Positions 19,236 through 28,682 of a stretch of 64,000 nucleotides of DNA are shown here, piece after piece (within the stretch, counting starts at the first letter, position 1; each line of letters begins with the position of its first letter). A program made the position numbers and the translations under genes. The stretch is from Naumovozyma dairenensis CBS 421. Lineage: Eukaryota > Ascomycota > Saccharomycetes > Saccharomycetales > Saccharomycetaceae. Under the pieces are notes generated by a model that made no database searches, was not told the origin of the DNA, and saw only the letters and a list, made by a program, of their open reading frames with translations. The DNA is taken from positions 718,357-782,356 of the forward strand of contig NC_016488.1 in the NCBI RefSeq assembly GCF_000227115.2, written 5' to 3'.

Positions 19236-19242
19236 TGAGTCA
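19236..19242. promoter_or_regulatory. Gcn4 site
   Basis: TGAGTCA is an exact Gcn4 core. It lies about 440 bp upstream of the BAT2 ATG and suits general amino-acid control of a branched-chain aminotransferase. Confidence 0.6.
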
Positions 19243-19602
19243 CAAATTTTTGAATCTCTTAAATAATGTAATAAGTACGTACGTATATAGGTCTATGTAT
19301 AGAACTATTCATTGCTGTTGTTAAAGTCATCAATTTAACGTTATATAAGATATCAGGAAATTGTCATAATGATGGGGAACAGAAAAACACAAACACGTTA
19401 AACTTGCTTTATTTGGTTTTTACAGCTGACACAACAGTTGCGGTTAGTATATAGACAATAATAGAAAGGGTTCCCTTTTCTTTGTTTCCTTTTCCGTTCA
19501 ATGGAATTGTTCAGTATCCATATTAAATCGTACAATTCACTGATCTTCTATTATAGATATGTCATACATAGTTGCACGGTACGTAGTCCTCCGGTTAAAT
19601 GG

Positions 19603-19612
19603 CCGGTAACGG
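19603..19612. promoter_or_regulatory. Leu3-like site
   Basis: CCGGTAACGG has the CCG-N4-CGG spacing bound by the zinc-cluster factor Leu3 and differs at one base from the CCGGTACCGG form. It is about 810 bp upstream of BAT2 and 445 bp upstream of RPS4A. A second CCGG lies 12 bp to its left. Confidence 0.5.
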
Positions 19613-19681
19613 AGAGTATTTTTGCTCTACCCGTGTTATGGGAAAGGGATACATTTTCAAAACCAAAACAGTCACTCCAAT

Positions 19682-19694
19682 ACATCCGTACATT
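19682..19694 (+). promoter_or_regulatory. Rap1 box 1 of RPS4A
   Basis: ACATCCGTACATT is a classic ribosomal-protein-gene Rap1 site, about 365 bp before the RPS4A ATG, followed by a T-rich tract. Confidence 0.85.
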
Positions 19695-19717
19695 TATTTT
19701 TACTTTTTTGGAGAGGA

Positions 19718-19730
19718 ACATCCATACCTT
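19718..19730 (+). promoter_or_regulatory. Rap1 box 2 of RPS4A
   Basis: ACATCCATACCTT is a second Rap1-type site in the same orientation, 36 bp downstream of the first. Tandem Rap1 sites are the standard layout of ribosomal protein promoters. Confidence 0.8.
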
Positions 19731-20057
19731 CCCGATGCATTTTTGTACAGTATCCTGGCGGTGACAAAAGATTGAAGCGAGCGTCGCACAAATTTCCACG
19801 GCAAATCCGATAACGGGCTCTGGCCCATACTCGAAACTTCACGCTTCAATACTGTACGTAGACCTCACACTACGCAGGATTCGCCTTACTAGCTCTAGGA
19901 GGAATGGTAATGATGGCTCCCGCTGAGACCAAGAATTAACTAACAAAGGACTAGAGGCTATCACGTTAAAGATAATGAATATTGAAAAATTTCATATTAT
20001 TAAACAAAATGTAAAAGTGACTTAGAATACCCATAGAAATCAATCACTAAAATAAAG

Positions 20058-21166
20058 ATGGCTAGAGGACCGTATGTTTAAAATTACGATTTTGTGAAGA
20101 GAACGAAAAAAATAGAGATTTGAAATTATTGCCGCATCGATAAGTGGGAAGAGAGATAAAGTAGAAGAATTGATGGATTAAAGATCAAAATAGAAATGAG
20201 AAAATTTAAAGACTGATACACGGCTGTATTGAAAAGAATAATTGTTAATTGGTATAAAATGAACTACTAGAGGCAATAATATCTATTTTAATAATACAAG
20301 AAAATAGACCAAAAAACAACAACAGAAGTACTAACAAAAACACTGAAAATAATATTATTATATTATTATAATCAACAAATTTTTTTTAAAATAGAAAGAA
20401 GCATCTAAAAAGATTAGCAGCTCCACACCATTGGTTATTGGACAAATTATCCGGTTGTTATGCTCCAAGACCATCTGCTGGTCCACATAAATTACGTGAA
20501 TCTTTGCCATTGATTGTCTTCTTAAGAAACAGATTAAAGTATGCTTTAAACGGTCGTGAAGTCAAGGCTATCTTGATGCAACGTCACGTTAAAGTCGACG
20601 GTAAAGTTAGAACTGATACCACTTACCCAACTGGTTTCATGGATGTCATCACCCTTGAAGCCACTAACGAAAACTTCAGATTAGTTTACGACGTTAAAGG
20701 TAGATTCGCAGTTCACAGAATTACTGATGAAGAAGCCTCTTACAAATTAGCTAAAGTCAAGAAGGTCCAATTAGGTAAGAAAGGTGTTCCATACGTTGTT
20801 ACCCATGACGGTAGAACCATCAGATACCCAGATCCAAACATTAAAGTTAATGACACTGTCAAGGTCGATCTAGCTTCTGGTAAGATTACTGATTACATCA
20901 AGTTCGATGCTGGTAAATTAGTCTACGTTATTGGTGGTCGTAACTTGGGTAGAATTGGTACCATTGTTCACAAGGAAAGACATGATGGTGGTTTCGATTT
21001 AGTCCACATCAAGGATTCATTAGATAACACCTTCGTCACCAGATTAAACAATGTTTTCATCATTGGTGAACCAGGTAAGCCATACATCTCCTTGCCAAAG
21101 GGTAAGGGTATTAAATTAACCATTGCTGAAGAACGTGACAGAAGAAGAGCTCAACAAGGTTTATAA
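20058..21166 (+). CDS. RPS4A: 40S ribosomal protein eS4 (spliced)
   Basis: The gene has two exons. Exon 1 (20058-20071) encodes MARG plus two bases of a Pro codon and ends at a GTATGT donor; exon 2 (20395-21166) continues in frame. The joined CDS is 786 nt, giving 261 residues, exactly the length of S. cerevisiae Rps4. The protein has an S4-like RNA-binding domain ([14 protein letters not shown] region) and a C-terminal KOW-type segment ([15 protein letters not shown]). The intron position after codon 4 is the same as in S. cerevisiae. Codon use shifts to highly expressed codons compared with the neighbours. The promoter carries two Rap1 boxes. The A/B naming follows synteny with YJR145C beside PMT4 and BAT2. 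Confidence 0.97.
20072..20394 (+). other. Spliceosomal intron of RPS4A
   Basis: The 323-bp intron has donor GTATGT, branch point TACTAAC at 20329-20335, and acceptor TAG at 20392-20394, 59 nt after the branch point. A T-run precedes the acceptor. No snoRNA-like element was recognised in it. Confidence 0.95.
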
Positions 21167-21889
21167 ATAAATCTGCTAACTTCTCAATCCCAATTCTTTC
21201 CCGATTTTGTAGATCTACGTAGTTTCATATAATAATACATAACATTTAAAACACAATAATAAAAATAAGAATAAAAAAAATAAAAATAAAACAACTAACC
21301 AGTGTGTTACTGTCAAATATAGTCTATTATTTCTGAGGACTAACATAACGTTCTTTCATCTGCTATTTAATTATTCACGTCAACAAAATTACACAGCAAG
21401 AGAATAAATGACCCTATAGCCCATTGTTTATTTTTCCTTTTATGATTTTACATTAACGAGTCAATTCAAAACTAAGCAGCTAGCAAAATATCATAAAACA
21501 ACATAAATAAAAATTCAAAAACCTAAAAACTCTTCTTGAGAACAGAAACTTGTTCTCAAGAAGAAGTTAACGGATTCAGATTGATTAGCCATCTTGAAGT
21601 TTAAAGATAATATAGTATAATTGATAATGTGATTTTCTACACACCCTATTTAAAAATAACTAAAAAAAATAAAATAATACAATTGTACATACGAAATTAG
21701 GGAATGGTCTTTCCATTTTGTCGTGTGTTTATATACAGTTTAGGATTGTGATCTAAGTTTATTATTCATGGAATACTGATTTGCAACAACAGGTAACGAA
21801 GCTAAATCAAGAATTAAAGTTTCAATTTTGTTTGTAGTTACTACCAAAATAATTTCCCAAGCGCTTAAAATAATATCAAATATTACTAT
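21167..21889. other. RPS4A 3' flank
   Basis: About 720 bp of AT-rich sequence with A-rich tracts near 21250-21295 suited to RPS4A 3' end formation. The only structured element seen is the hairpin at 21531-21564. MGM101 (YJR144W), expected between RPS4A and PMT4, is not here. Confidence 0.55.
21531..21564. repeat. Perfect 14-bp inverted repeat (hairpin)
   Basis: TCTTCTTGAGAACA and its exact reverse complement are separated by the 6-nt loop GAAACT. On RNA this would be a strong stem. It lies about 370 bp after the RPS4A stop in non-coding DNA. Confidence 0.75.
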
Positions 21890-22814
21890 TTAGCTGAACG
21901 TGGTCAGCTGATTGAATGCAGAATCGTCACAACCTTCAAAATTTGATCCAAATGTTCTACATTGCTCAAGAATTAACTTACCAGTAGACATAAGCTGTCT
22001 CCAATTCCCACTCACATAATCATTGTAATCAATGATCCCAATATCACAGTAGTAAGAACCTAAAATATTACCAGATTGCTCACTAACTTGCCTCCACATA
22101 TCGTCCCAGTCATATTGGCTAGTCAGATAGTGATTATCTGGATAGCAATAATTGTATTTAAGACCTTCCCCTAAATCAACAATTTCACTAAGATTCTCAT
22201 CACGTTTCGTCAAGGCTGCATTTCCATATACCTTATGATAATGCTTCAAAGAAACGAAAGTACTGTTATCATTTATGGTTGCGTTCACAGCGAATGCCGG
22301 AAAATGGTCCTCTCTCCGCAATAATAGAGTTCAGATTTTCTTCACTCCTTGGAAGAACAGCCACGGCAACTAATGCTGAGACAGCTAAACCAGTCATTAA
22401 TAGTGCCAATATCGCTGACAATGCACAGGAACGGCCAGAGTATGCACCGTTGTCTCCCTCAGTATCTAGACATTCATCTGAGAACGTATCACACTTCACT
22501 GCTGCATCACTAGAAGCAGCTAAACCTCCTGATAGAAGCCCCCCACCAAACAAGACTAAAAGCACGTTCCTCTAGAGTTCCGTCATCACCGTCATCACTG
22601 TAACTAGTAAGTAATGTTTTACCTTCCCATGTCATGCATGGCCCAACATTAACCGCGTCACAGGATGGAAAGGAGGTACTTCGGTATAACATATCTTTAC
22701 CAAAACATCATCTTCACATAAGTTAGAGATTACAGCATCCATTTTCGTTTGAGTTTCTGCAATTACAAATTAAAGATGACTTGCCAGTGTTGATAATGTT
22801 GATAAGCCTTTCAT
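21890..22814 (-). pseudogene. K1-like killer preprotoxin relic, multiply broken
   Basis: Three overlapping minus-strand frames look like pieces of one secreted preprotein. In order they show a short N-terminal segment; a middle piece with two hydrophobic helices (rich in Gly/Leu/Ala) flanked by cysteines; a dibasic KR site near the start of the last piece; and a Cys-containing C-terminal domain ending in NFEGCD plus a short tail. This layout, two hydrophobic stretches in the alpha-like part and a final small domain with that ending, is that of the K1 killer preprotoxin and the K1-like (K1L) family known from several yeast genomes. Breaks: an in-frame TAA at 22770-22772 and frame changes near 22680, 22565 and 22310. 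It is therefore unlikely to make active toxin. Assignment rests on visual similarity and architecture. Confidence 0.65.
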
Positions 22815-23637
22815 TTTAGACAGATGAAATAAAAGTAAGAATAGTGAGTAGAATGTTCAGTAATATTAGAGTAGTGACTAATGGATCACTCATTCTTGAT
22901 ACAATTATAAATAGGAGTTATATAAACAAAATAATCAGCAGAATCAATTTTAATATTCCTGTATTCAACTTGCTTTTTATACTTATCGCTTGGGCTTTTT
23001 TTTAACCCAGATTTGTTCTGGTTGCATATCTCTTTTGTTGTTTTCCTAGTTCAGGAATCGTTCTAAAACAATGGCCAAAAAATTAAGTGGCTTCTTAATG
23101 TCATTGCCATGTAAGACCAAAAGGCGATTCAAAAAAGCTTTCGCGCTCATCGACTTTTGGTCTAAAACGGGCCAAAAAATGTGCCAAAAAACGTGCCAAC
23201 TTCTGTCCTACCCGGGTAATGTTACATTCTTCTGTATTTTATGCAAAAACTTATACTAACTGTGTAACGCAGAGGCCTGGTTTTTCAAAAGCCATTTTTC
23301 TAATGAGGTGAATTTTATGCAAAGCTGTGCAAGAGGGTCCATATTTTGTGAAAACAGCGGGCGGGAAATGTTTCACCTCACCCCTACTCCGTTTGTAGGA
23401 ATTTGAAAATACCTTTACACGGTGCCTTTCACACTAATTAACTAGTCATTTTAAAAATATTTTAGATATATATCTGTACCCCCAATCCTTCCCTCCCTCC
23501 AAATTTATGGTGCTACCCCGGTCTCAACCCCAAAATTTTTAATCCAATCCGACCCCATGCCCAACCCCTCCCATGTCTGGGGGTGAAAGGTATTGATCCA
23601 CTTTTTGGTCCATTCAGAACCAATGTTGCATCAGGCA

Positions 23638-23677
23638 AGAAAAAATTGAAAAAATTGAAAAATTTGAAAAAACTCTA
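23638..23677. repeat. AAAAAATTG minisatellite
   Basis: About four imperfect 9-10 bp units of the type AAAAAATTG in tandem. Confidence 0.7.
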
Positions 23678-23784
23678 ATTTAGGGTAAAGTTCTTGGGTC
23701 ACCAGGGTCTGTTAAATGTTACAAGAATAAAAAACGAATTTTCTTTCAGACCTTATTTTTACGTTAGCACTACACATAATTTAC

Positions 23785-23804
23785 ATAGACATAGACATAG
23801 ACAT
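23785..23804. repeat. CATAGA hexanucleotide run
   Basis: Three to four tandem copies of CATAGA (ACATAGACATAGACATAGAC). Confidence 0.75.
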
Positions 23805-23841
23805 TTAATTTAAGAGTTTTATACAGAACACAGTCAAAAGT

Positions 23842-24027
23842 TTAGTTACAAAGCAGGCGGGTTCTCTTGACAAGGGTCTTCATCAAAGAGGTTGGAAAAA
23901 ACCGTATATTTGGATCTGCAGGAGGAAGAAGTGGTGGTTGTTTACTGGACAATGAAGCAGAAGGAACTGTATCTTGAGGATATATGTTATCGTATGCATC
24001 CTGTAAATCATCATTAATGAAATTCAT
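23842..24027 (-). other. Small open frame of unknown origin
   Basis: A 61-codon frame from an ATG at 24027, opening MNFINDDLQDAYDNIYPQD, then Pro/Ser-rich and basic at the end. The frame also stays open for several codons upstream of the ATG (ending ...NKQDCW). This looks more like a fragment of a longer lost protein than a small gene. I do not recognise the family. Confidence 0.25.
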
Positions 24028-24197
24028 CCAGCAATCCTGCTTGTTTCTGCATCGTTATATAAAGTTGTTAAGTTTCTGGAGGTATTCTACTAGTTTTAAA
24101 TGTGGTTATTAAATTTTTTTTTGTCGTGGATTTACAACTAATTGTGGTGTATAATTATTCATAGTATAGTATATACATGTCTGTCCAAATTAACGCA

Positions 24198-24205
24198 ACG
24201 CGAAA
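24198..24205. promoter_or_regulatory. SCB-like box of PMT4 promoter
   Basis: ACGCGAAA contains the CRCGAAA core recognised by SBF (Swi4-Swi6), about 155 bp upstream of the PMT4 ATG. Cell-wall and glycosylation genes are frequent SBF targets in yeast. Confidence 0.4.
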
Positions 24206-24357
24206 GTTGAAACCGAACAACTTTCCATTTATTGAAACATTTTTTAACTTACATGAACACGTCAGTAACTTCTCTATACAAAAGATCTTTAATATCGTCA
24301 AAACCTTTATAATCTTATCAAATAACGCTGTAGGTATAATACCAAACTCGAGAAAGT

Positions 24358-26649
24358 ATGGCAGCTTCCAAAAGGCACAGTGTGAAATCGGTGTCACCAC
24401 GCATCGACGTGGACGATCAATTATTCAAATATACAAAAAGTAATGGATCTAAATCTTTCGAACAAATAGCGCAAAACTGGTTATTGAAACCATTACCAGA
24501 TTCTCAAGTTAAGTATTCCTTTTGGTTATACGCGGTTACATTAATTGCATGTGTTGCAAGATTTTACATGATTTGGTACCCAAATGAAGTCGTTTTCGAT
24601 GAAGTCCATTTCGGTAAATTTGCATCATATTATTTAGAAAGAACCTATTTCTTTGATGTTCATCCTCCTTTTGCCAAAATGGCCATTGCATTTATCGGTT
24701 GGTTAGTAGGTTATGATGGATCTTACAAATTCGATGACATTGGTGATAGTTATGAAACGCATCCTGCTCCATATATTGCCTACCGTTCATTCAACGCTAT
24801 ATTAGGTACTTTAACCGTTCCAATCTTATTCAATACTTTGAAAGAACTGAATTTCAAAGCTATAACTTGTGCATTCGGTGCCTTGTTAGTTGCTGTCGAC
24901 AATGCCCATGTCACAGAAACAAGATTGATCCTATTAGACGCAATCCTTTTAATTTCTATTGCAAGTTCATTCTATTGTTTTGTTCGCTTTTACAAGAGCC
25001 AATTAACTTCTCCATTCTCTTTACAATGGTACACTTGGTTATATGCCACAGGGATCTCATTATCTTTCGTCATTTCTACTAAATATATTGGTGTCATGAC
25101 TTATTCTGCGATTGGTATTGGCATTATCGCCAATTTATGGCAACTTTTGGATATTAGAGCAGGTTTAAGTTTGAAGTTATTTACAAGACATTTTAGTAGA
25201 AGATTAAATGGACTAATTCTCATTCCTTTTTGTATTTATCTATTCTGGTTCTGGGTTCATTTTACAGTTCTAAATAAATCCGGTCCAGGTGATGTCTTCA
25301 TGTCTGCAGAATTCCAAGATACTTTAGGTGACTCTCCATTGAGTATTGGTTCCAAACAAGTCAATTTTTACGATATTATTACAATCAAACATACTGACAC
25401 AAACGCTTTCTTACATTCTCACTTGGCTTATTACCCATTACGTTATGAAGATGGTCGTGTTTCTTCAGAAGGTCAACAAATCACTGGTTACATGCATGAG
25501 GATATCAATAACGAATGGGAAGTTTTACCAGTTAAGGAATTACCTTCTACAAAAGGTCAACCAGTCTTACTGAATGATAAAATTAGGTTAAGACATGTCA
25601 GTTCAAATACCTTCTTATTAGCGCATGACGTTGCATCTCCACTTTATCCAACAAATGAAGAAATCACAACTGTCTCTGAAGAAGATGCAAACGGACCAGC
25701 ATATAAGGAAACCATTTTTGCCTTCCAACCATTGAAGAAAACTGATGAAGGTTATGAAATTAGAACGAAGAACACACAATTCCGTATCTTCCATGTTGAA
25801 ACAGCTGTGGCCTTATGGACTCACAATGACGAACTATTACCAGAATGGGGGTTCGAACAGCAAGAAGTGAACGGTAGTAAAGATGTAGTTAACCCTGAAA
25901 ATCATTGGGCTATAGAAGCTATCACTAATCTTGATGATGAAAGAAAAGTTTACACTCCGAAAGTAACCAAGAGTATGTCATTTTGGTCAAAATGGTTCGA
26001 ATTACAAAACTCGATGTTCGAACATAATAACAAACTTTCCGCAGAACATCCATTTGCTTCTCAACCACAAAGTTGGCCAGGTGGGCTATGCGGAGTTTCA
26101 TTTTGGACTTCAGATTCTCAAAGAAAACAAATTTTCTTTACTGCCAATATCGTTGGTTGGTGGATACAAGTTATCTCTATGGCTGTTTTTGCTGGTATTA
26201 TTTTAGCTGATTTAGCAACCAGACAACGTGGTTATTTTGCCCTTGGTAAAATCACTAGAGAGAAATTATATGGTCCATTATTATTCTTATTCCTCGGATG
26301 GGCATGTCATTATTTCCCTTTCTTCTTAATGCATCGTCAAAAGTTTTTGCACCATTATCTACCGGCTCATATGATCATATCTCTATTTACAGCTGGGTTA
26401 TGGGAAGTTATCTTCAGTGATTGTAAATCTCTAGATCCATCTATCGATGAAGAAGAAGCAGGTGCCAAATATAATGAATGTCCAAAGATCTATACGCCAT
26501 TATTAGCCATTTTCTTCATAGTTTCATCAGTTGCCATTGTTTGGTTCTTCATCTATTTCGCTCCATTAATTTATGGTAATGTTTCCCTACCACCAACTGA
26601 GGTAGTAAAGAGACAATGGTTCGATATCAAACTAAACTTTGCCAAATAG
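24358..26649 (+). CDS. PMT4: Protein O-mannosyltransferase Pmt4
   Basis: Pmt4 transfers mannose from dolichyl-phosphate-mannose to Ser/Thr of membrane-bound secretory proteins in the endoplasmic reticulum, acting as a homodimer. The protein is 763 residues against 762 in S. cerevisiae. The essential luminal DE pair of VVFDEVHFGKFASYYL lies at residues 81-82. Then come several membrane spans, the central MIR repeats (LHSHLAYYPLRYEDGR, RLRHVSSNTFLLAHD, LWTHNDELLPEWGFEQQEV) and a C-terminal membrane block with WACHYFPFFLMHRQKFLHHY. The ATG at 24358 matches the family start, with the conserved DVDDQLFKYTK soon after. It corresponds to YJR143C and is inverted here relative to the left flank. Confidence 0.97.
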   Translation: MAASKRHSVKSVSPRIDVDDQLFKYTKSNGSKSFEQIAQNWLLKPLPDSQVKYSFWLYAVTLIACVARFYMIWYPNEVVFDEVHFGKFASYYLERTYFFDVHPPFAKMAIAFIGWLVGYDGSYKFDDIGDSYETHPAPYIAYRSFNAILGTLTVPILFNTLKELNFKAITCAFGALLVAVDNAHVTETRLILLDAILLISIASSFYCFVRFYKSQLTSPFSLQWYTWLYATGISLSFVISTKYIGVMTYSAIGIGIIANLWQLLDIRAGLSLKLFTRHFSRRLNGLILIPFCIYLFWFWVHFTVLNKSGPGDVFMSAEFQDTLGDSPLSIGSKQVNFYDIITIKHTDTNAFLHSHLAYYPLRYEDGRVSSEGQQITGYMHEDINNEWEVLPVKELPSTKGQPVLLNDKIRLRHVSSNTFLLAHDVASPLYPTNEEITTVSEEDANGPAYKETIFAFQPLKKTDEGYEIRTKNTQFRIFHVETAVALWTHNDELLPEWGFEQQEVNGSKDVVNPENHWAIEAITNLDDERKVYTPKVTKSMSFWSKWFELQNSMFEHNNKLSAEHPFASQPQSWPGGLCGVSFWTSDSQRKQIFFTANIVGWWIQVISMAVFAGIILADLATRQRGYFALGKITREKLYGPLLFLFLGWACHYFPFFLMHRQKFLHHYLPAHMIISLFTAGLWEVIFSDCKSLDPSIDEEEAGAKYNECPKIYTPLLAIFFIVSSVAIVWFFIYFAPLIYGNVSLPPTEVVKRQWFDIKLNFAK

Positions 26650-27012
26650 AGCTCCTCTAGGTGAAGGTAAAAATATCATGAAAAAAAATTAAAAATAAAA
26701 GAAAGGCCTTGGTATTATAATTTTTGTAAATATACAGATATATATTTTGTACTTGCCAATAGCAACATTGTTTCATATAATCCATTCACGAAGAAAAATA
26801 ACAAGGGAATAAAAGTATAACTGAATTGTTTAACGATAAGGTTTTATTATAGAACCTAACTCTTGCTTCAACATTCGAAATATTTAAACTAACTGAATTA
26901 TTCCGAGTCTATGAGAGAGTACCCATGCTAATTGTATAAGTCTATTTAACATTCGATATATCGTTCATTTTAAGAAAGAAACAACTTTGAAATGATTTAT
27001 GTTTAGTAAAAG
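26650..27012. other. PMT4-YJR142W convergent spacer
   Basis: About 360 bp of AT-rich sequence holding the 3' ends of two convergent genes. Nothing else is seen. Confidence 0.5.
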
Positions 27013-28047
27013 TTAATTTAGTGTAGGAAAAGGGAGGGCCCTATGCATCTTATTAACTATTTCCAGATAGTTTGGTTCGTTTTCAGTGGTGATATAACCA
27101 TGTCTAATTAAAAAATCCACCATCACTAAGGCACAATTAGGTTTGAATTCACCATTTTGCAAAGCTTCAATAACTTCTTGCAAAGTAAATAAATTAAAAC
27201 TGTCTACTTCACCGTCATTTGGTGTTGGTATTATATCATGATCTAACTTCAAATCATAGATATATTCGACTTCTCCAACAATGAAACTTGACTCTGTTGT
27301 AAAAGTATCTTCTTGGATATTTTTAGGATAATATAAGTATGAAACAACGCCTGCTGCTTTGATACATTTTTTAATGACACTTTTTGGTAAGTTAGCCTCT
27401 TCAACACTTTCCTTGAAAACGGTTTCTTCAATGCCGTATGGATAACCTAGTCCACCTGCAATTATATTATCCAGCATCGATGGCCATGTCGGTTTATTTG
27501 CTGATCTTCTGGGAACCCAAACTCTGATTTCCCTTGTAGTTTCGTCCACGACATAACCATTGATATGCACACCGTATGTAATTATTCCCAAGATGCCTGC
27601 CATGGCTCTTTCCACGAGGACATATGGTATCGCTCTAGGAGCCCATACTGCATATCTTTCATTCCTCCAACCCTTTATACCTTCCAACGTTGATTTATCA
27701 TATAACGATTTGGCAAAATCTGAAATTTGTTTATTTCTTTGATCAAAATCGGTACTTCTAAATGAAATACTATGTTTCTTTTCATCAACTAAAAATATTT
27801 CCTCGAAGACTTTGTTATCAACACGTCTGAATTCTTCCAATATAAAACTTAAAACAAATCCAATCTTAAGACCATCATGCGTTGTTAACTGATAAACGTT
27901 TTCTTTGTAGTTATCATTACGTTCATAATCTAATGGTAATCGATCCACTCTGTCTATAATTTCTAGAAAGGAGAAAGAAGTTGATTCATCTTCCGGAGTT
28001 CTAATGAGAACTTGCTGTTGACCAGTAAAATTCAATACCTTAACCAT
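27013..28047 (-). CDS. Nudix hydrolase of the YJR142W type (damaged thiamine diphosphate hydrolase)
   Basis: The product corresponds to S. cerevisiae YJR142W, a Nudix-fold protein with an N-terminal DUF4743 region. Family members in yeast and plants convert oxo- and oxy-thiamine diphosphate to the monophosphates, a metabolite repair role. From the ATG at 28047 the protein is 344 residues, close to the yeast 342. The upstream 17 codons open on a GTG and are excluded. The Nudix box is at about residues 198-220 (GGLGYPYGIEETVFKESVEE plus ANL). It keeps the catalytic Glu cluster ESVEE but has K for the usual R and N for the late G, as expected for this divergent family. Position between PMT4 and IPA1 supports the call. 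Confidence 0.85.
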   Translation of the reverse strand: MVKVLNFTGQQQVLIRTPEDESTSFSFLEIIDRVDRLPLDYERNDNYKENVYQLTTHDGLKIGFVLSFILEEFRRVDNKVFEEIFLVDEKKHSISFRSTDFDQRNKQISDFAKSLYDKSTLEGIKGWRNERYAVWAPRAIPYVLVERAMAGILGIITYGVHINGYVVDETTREIRVWVPRRSANKPTWPSMLDNIIAGGLGYPYGIEETVFKESVEEANLPKSVIKKCIKAAGVVSYLYYPKNIQEDTFTTESSFIVGEVEYIYDLKLDHDIIPTPNDGEVDSFNLFTLQEVIEALQNGEFKPNCALVMVDFLIRHGYITTENEPNYLEIVNKMHRALPFPTLN

Positions 28048-28682
28048 TACCGTTAGATTTAGCTTTATGTCTAGATCCAATTGACTCACCGGTAACACTT
28101 GAACTCTTGATAGATTTTTAAGAAGAAGTTAGTACGATTCTTAGTTCGAGGAAGAAAATGGATGGTTTAAAAACCTTATCTTTGATATCACAATATATAA
28201 GGGAAATCTAGACTTAATCTTAAAGATCCGACTTCATACTTTTTGATAGTGTAAAAATAATGTCCACTGATAGTTCATTGAGGAAAAGGAAACATCATGG
28301 AGTTATTTTATTCTTAAGAATTATATACTCGACCATATAGATCTGGTGTCGGTTTTAAATTATCAATATTTATGCATAATAAGTGGTATCAAATGTACCA
28401 CTTTCAAATATATGAATAATACAATAAATGGCTCCAATAACCCCTGAAGCTATACTTTGGTAGGTACTGACTATACATCAATTAACCTATTTAGTAAGAA
28501 ACTGGATTACTACGTCTATATAAATAGCTTTATTTTGTATTCTACATCTTGCCATATTACAAACTCTAATTAAGCAGTTTTAAATAAAACTGGCCCTATA
28601 AACACCTCAAGGAGATTCATCTCTTCAGCAAGGTGTCTCTATATAACAGAGTTTTTGCTAGTCCCCAAAGTTATTTTTTTGT
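28048..28682. other. Spacer upstream of YJR142W-type gene
   Basis: About 635 bp with the Nudix-gene promoter and the IPA1 3' end. An 8-bp hairpin, AAGTGGTA-7 nt-TACCACTT, lies at 28381-28403. No gene is seen. Confidence 0.5.

Larger units (their letters stand above)
18794..20057. promoter_or_regulatory. BAT2-RPS4A divergent promoter region
   Basis: A 1.26-kb spacer between divergent genes. HMS2 (YJR147W), which would be expected here, is absent. It carries a Gcn4 site, a Leu3-like site and two Rap1 boxes (listed separately). A dyad, CCGG-N7-CCGG, is at about 19143-19157. Confidence 0.65.
22815..24357. other. Gene-poor spacer before PMT4
   Basis: About 1.5 kb without a solid gene. It includes GCCAAAAAA-type short repeats at about 23071-23195, a C-rich stretch at about 23510-23590, the A/T minisatellite and CATAGA run listed below, a possible coding relic at 23842-24027 and the PMT4 promoter. 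Confidence 0.5.

Noticed and set aside
21531..21564. Heat-shock element reading of the hairpin
   Set aside because: The TTC and GAA units do not have the required 2-bp spacing.
23071..23259. 62-codon ATG frame
   Set aside because: Low complexity with repeated GCCAAAAAA words, no family features, and no sign of conservation visible here.
23575..23590. Telomere-like TCTGGGGGTG
   Set aside because: A single copy with one extra G compared with the TCTGGGTG repeat known from Naumovozyma castellii; no tandem array.
28048..28098. Seventeen extra codons of the Nudix gene
   Set aside because: They begin with GTG and are not needed to reach the usual family length.
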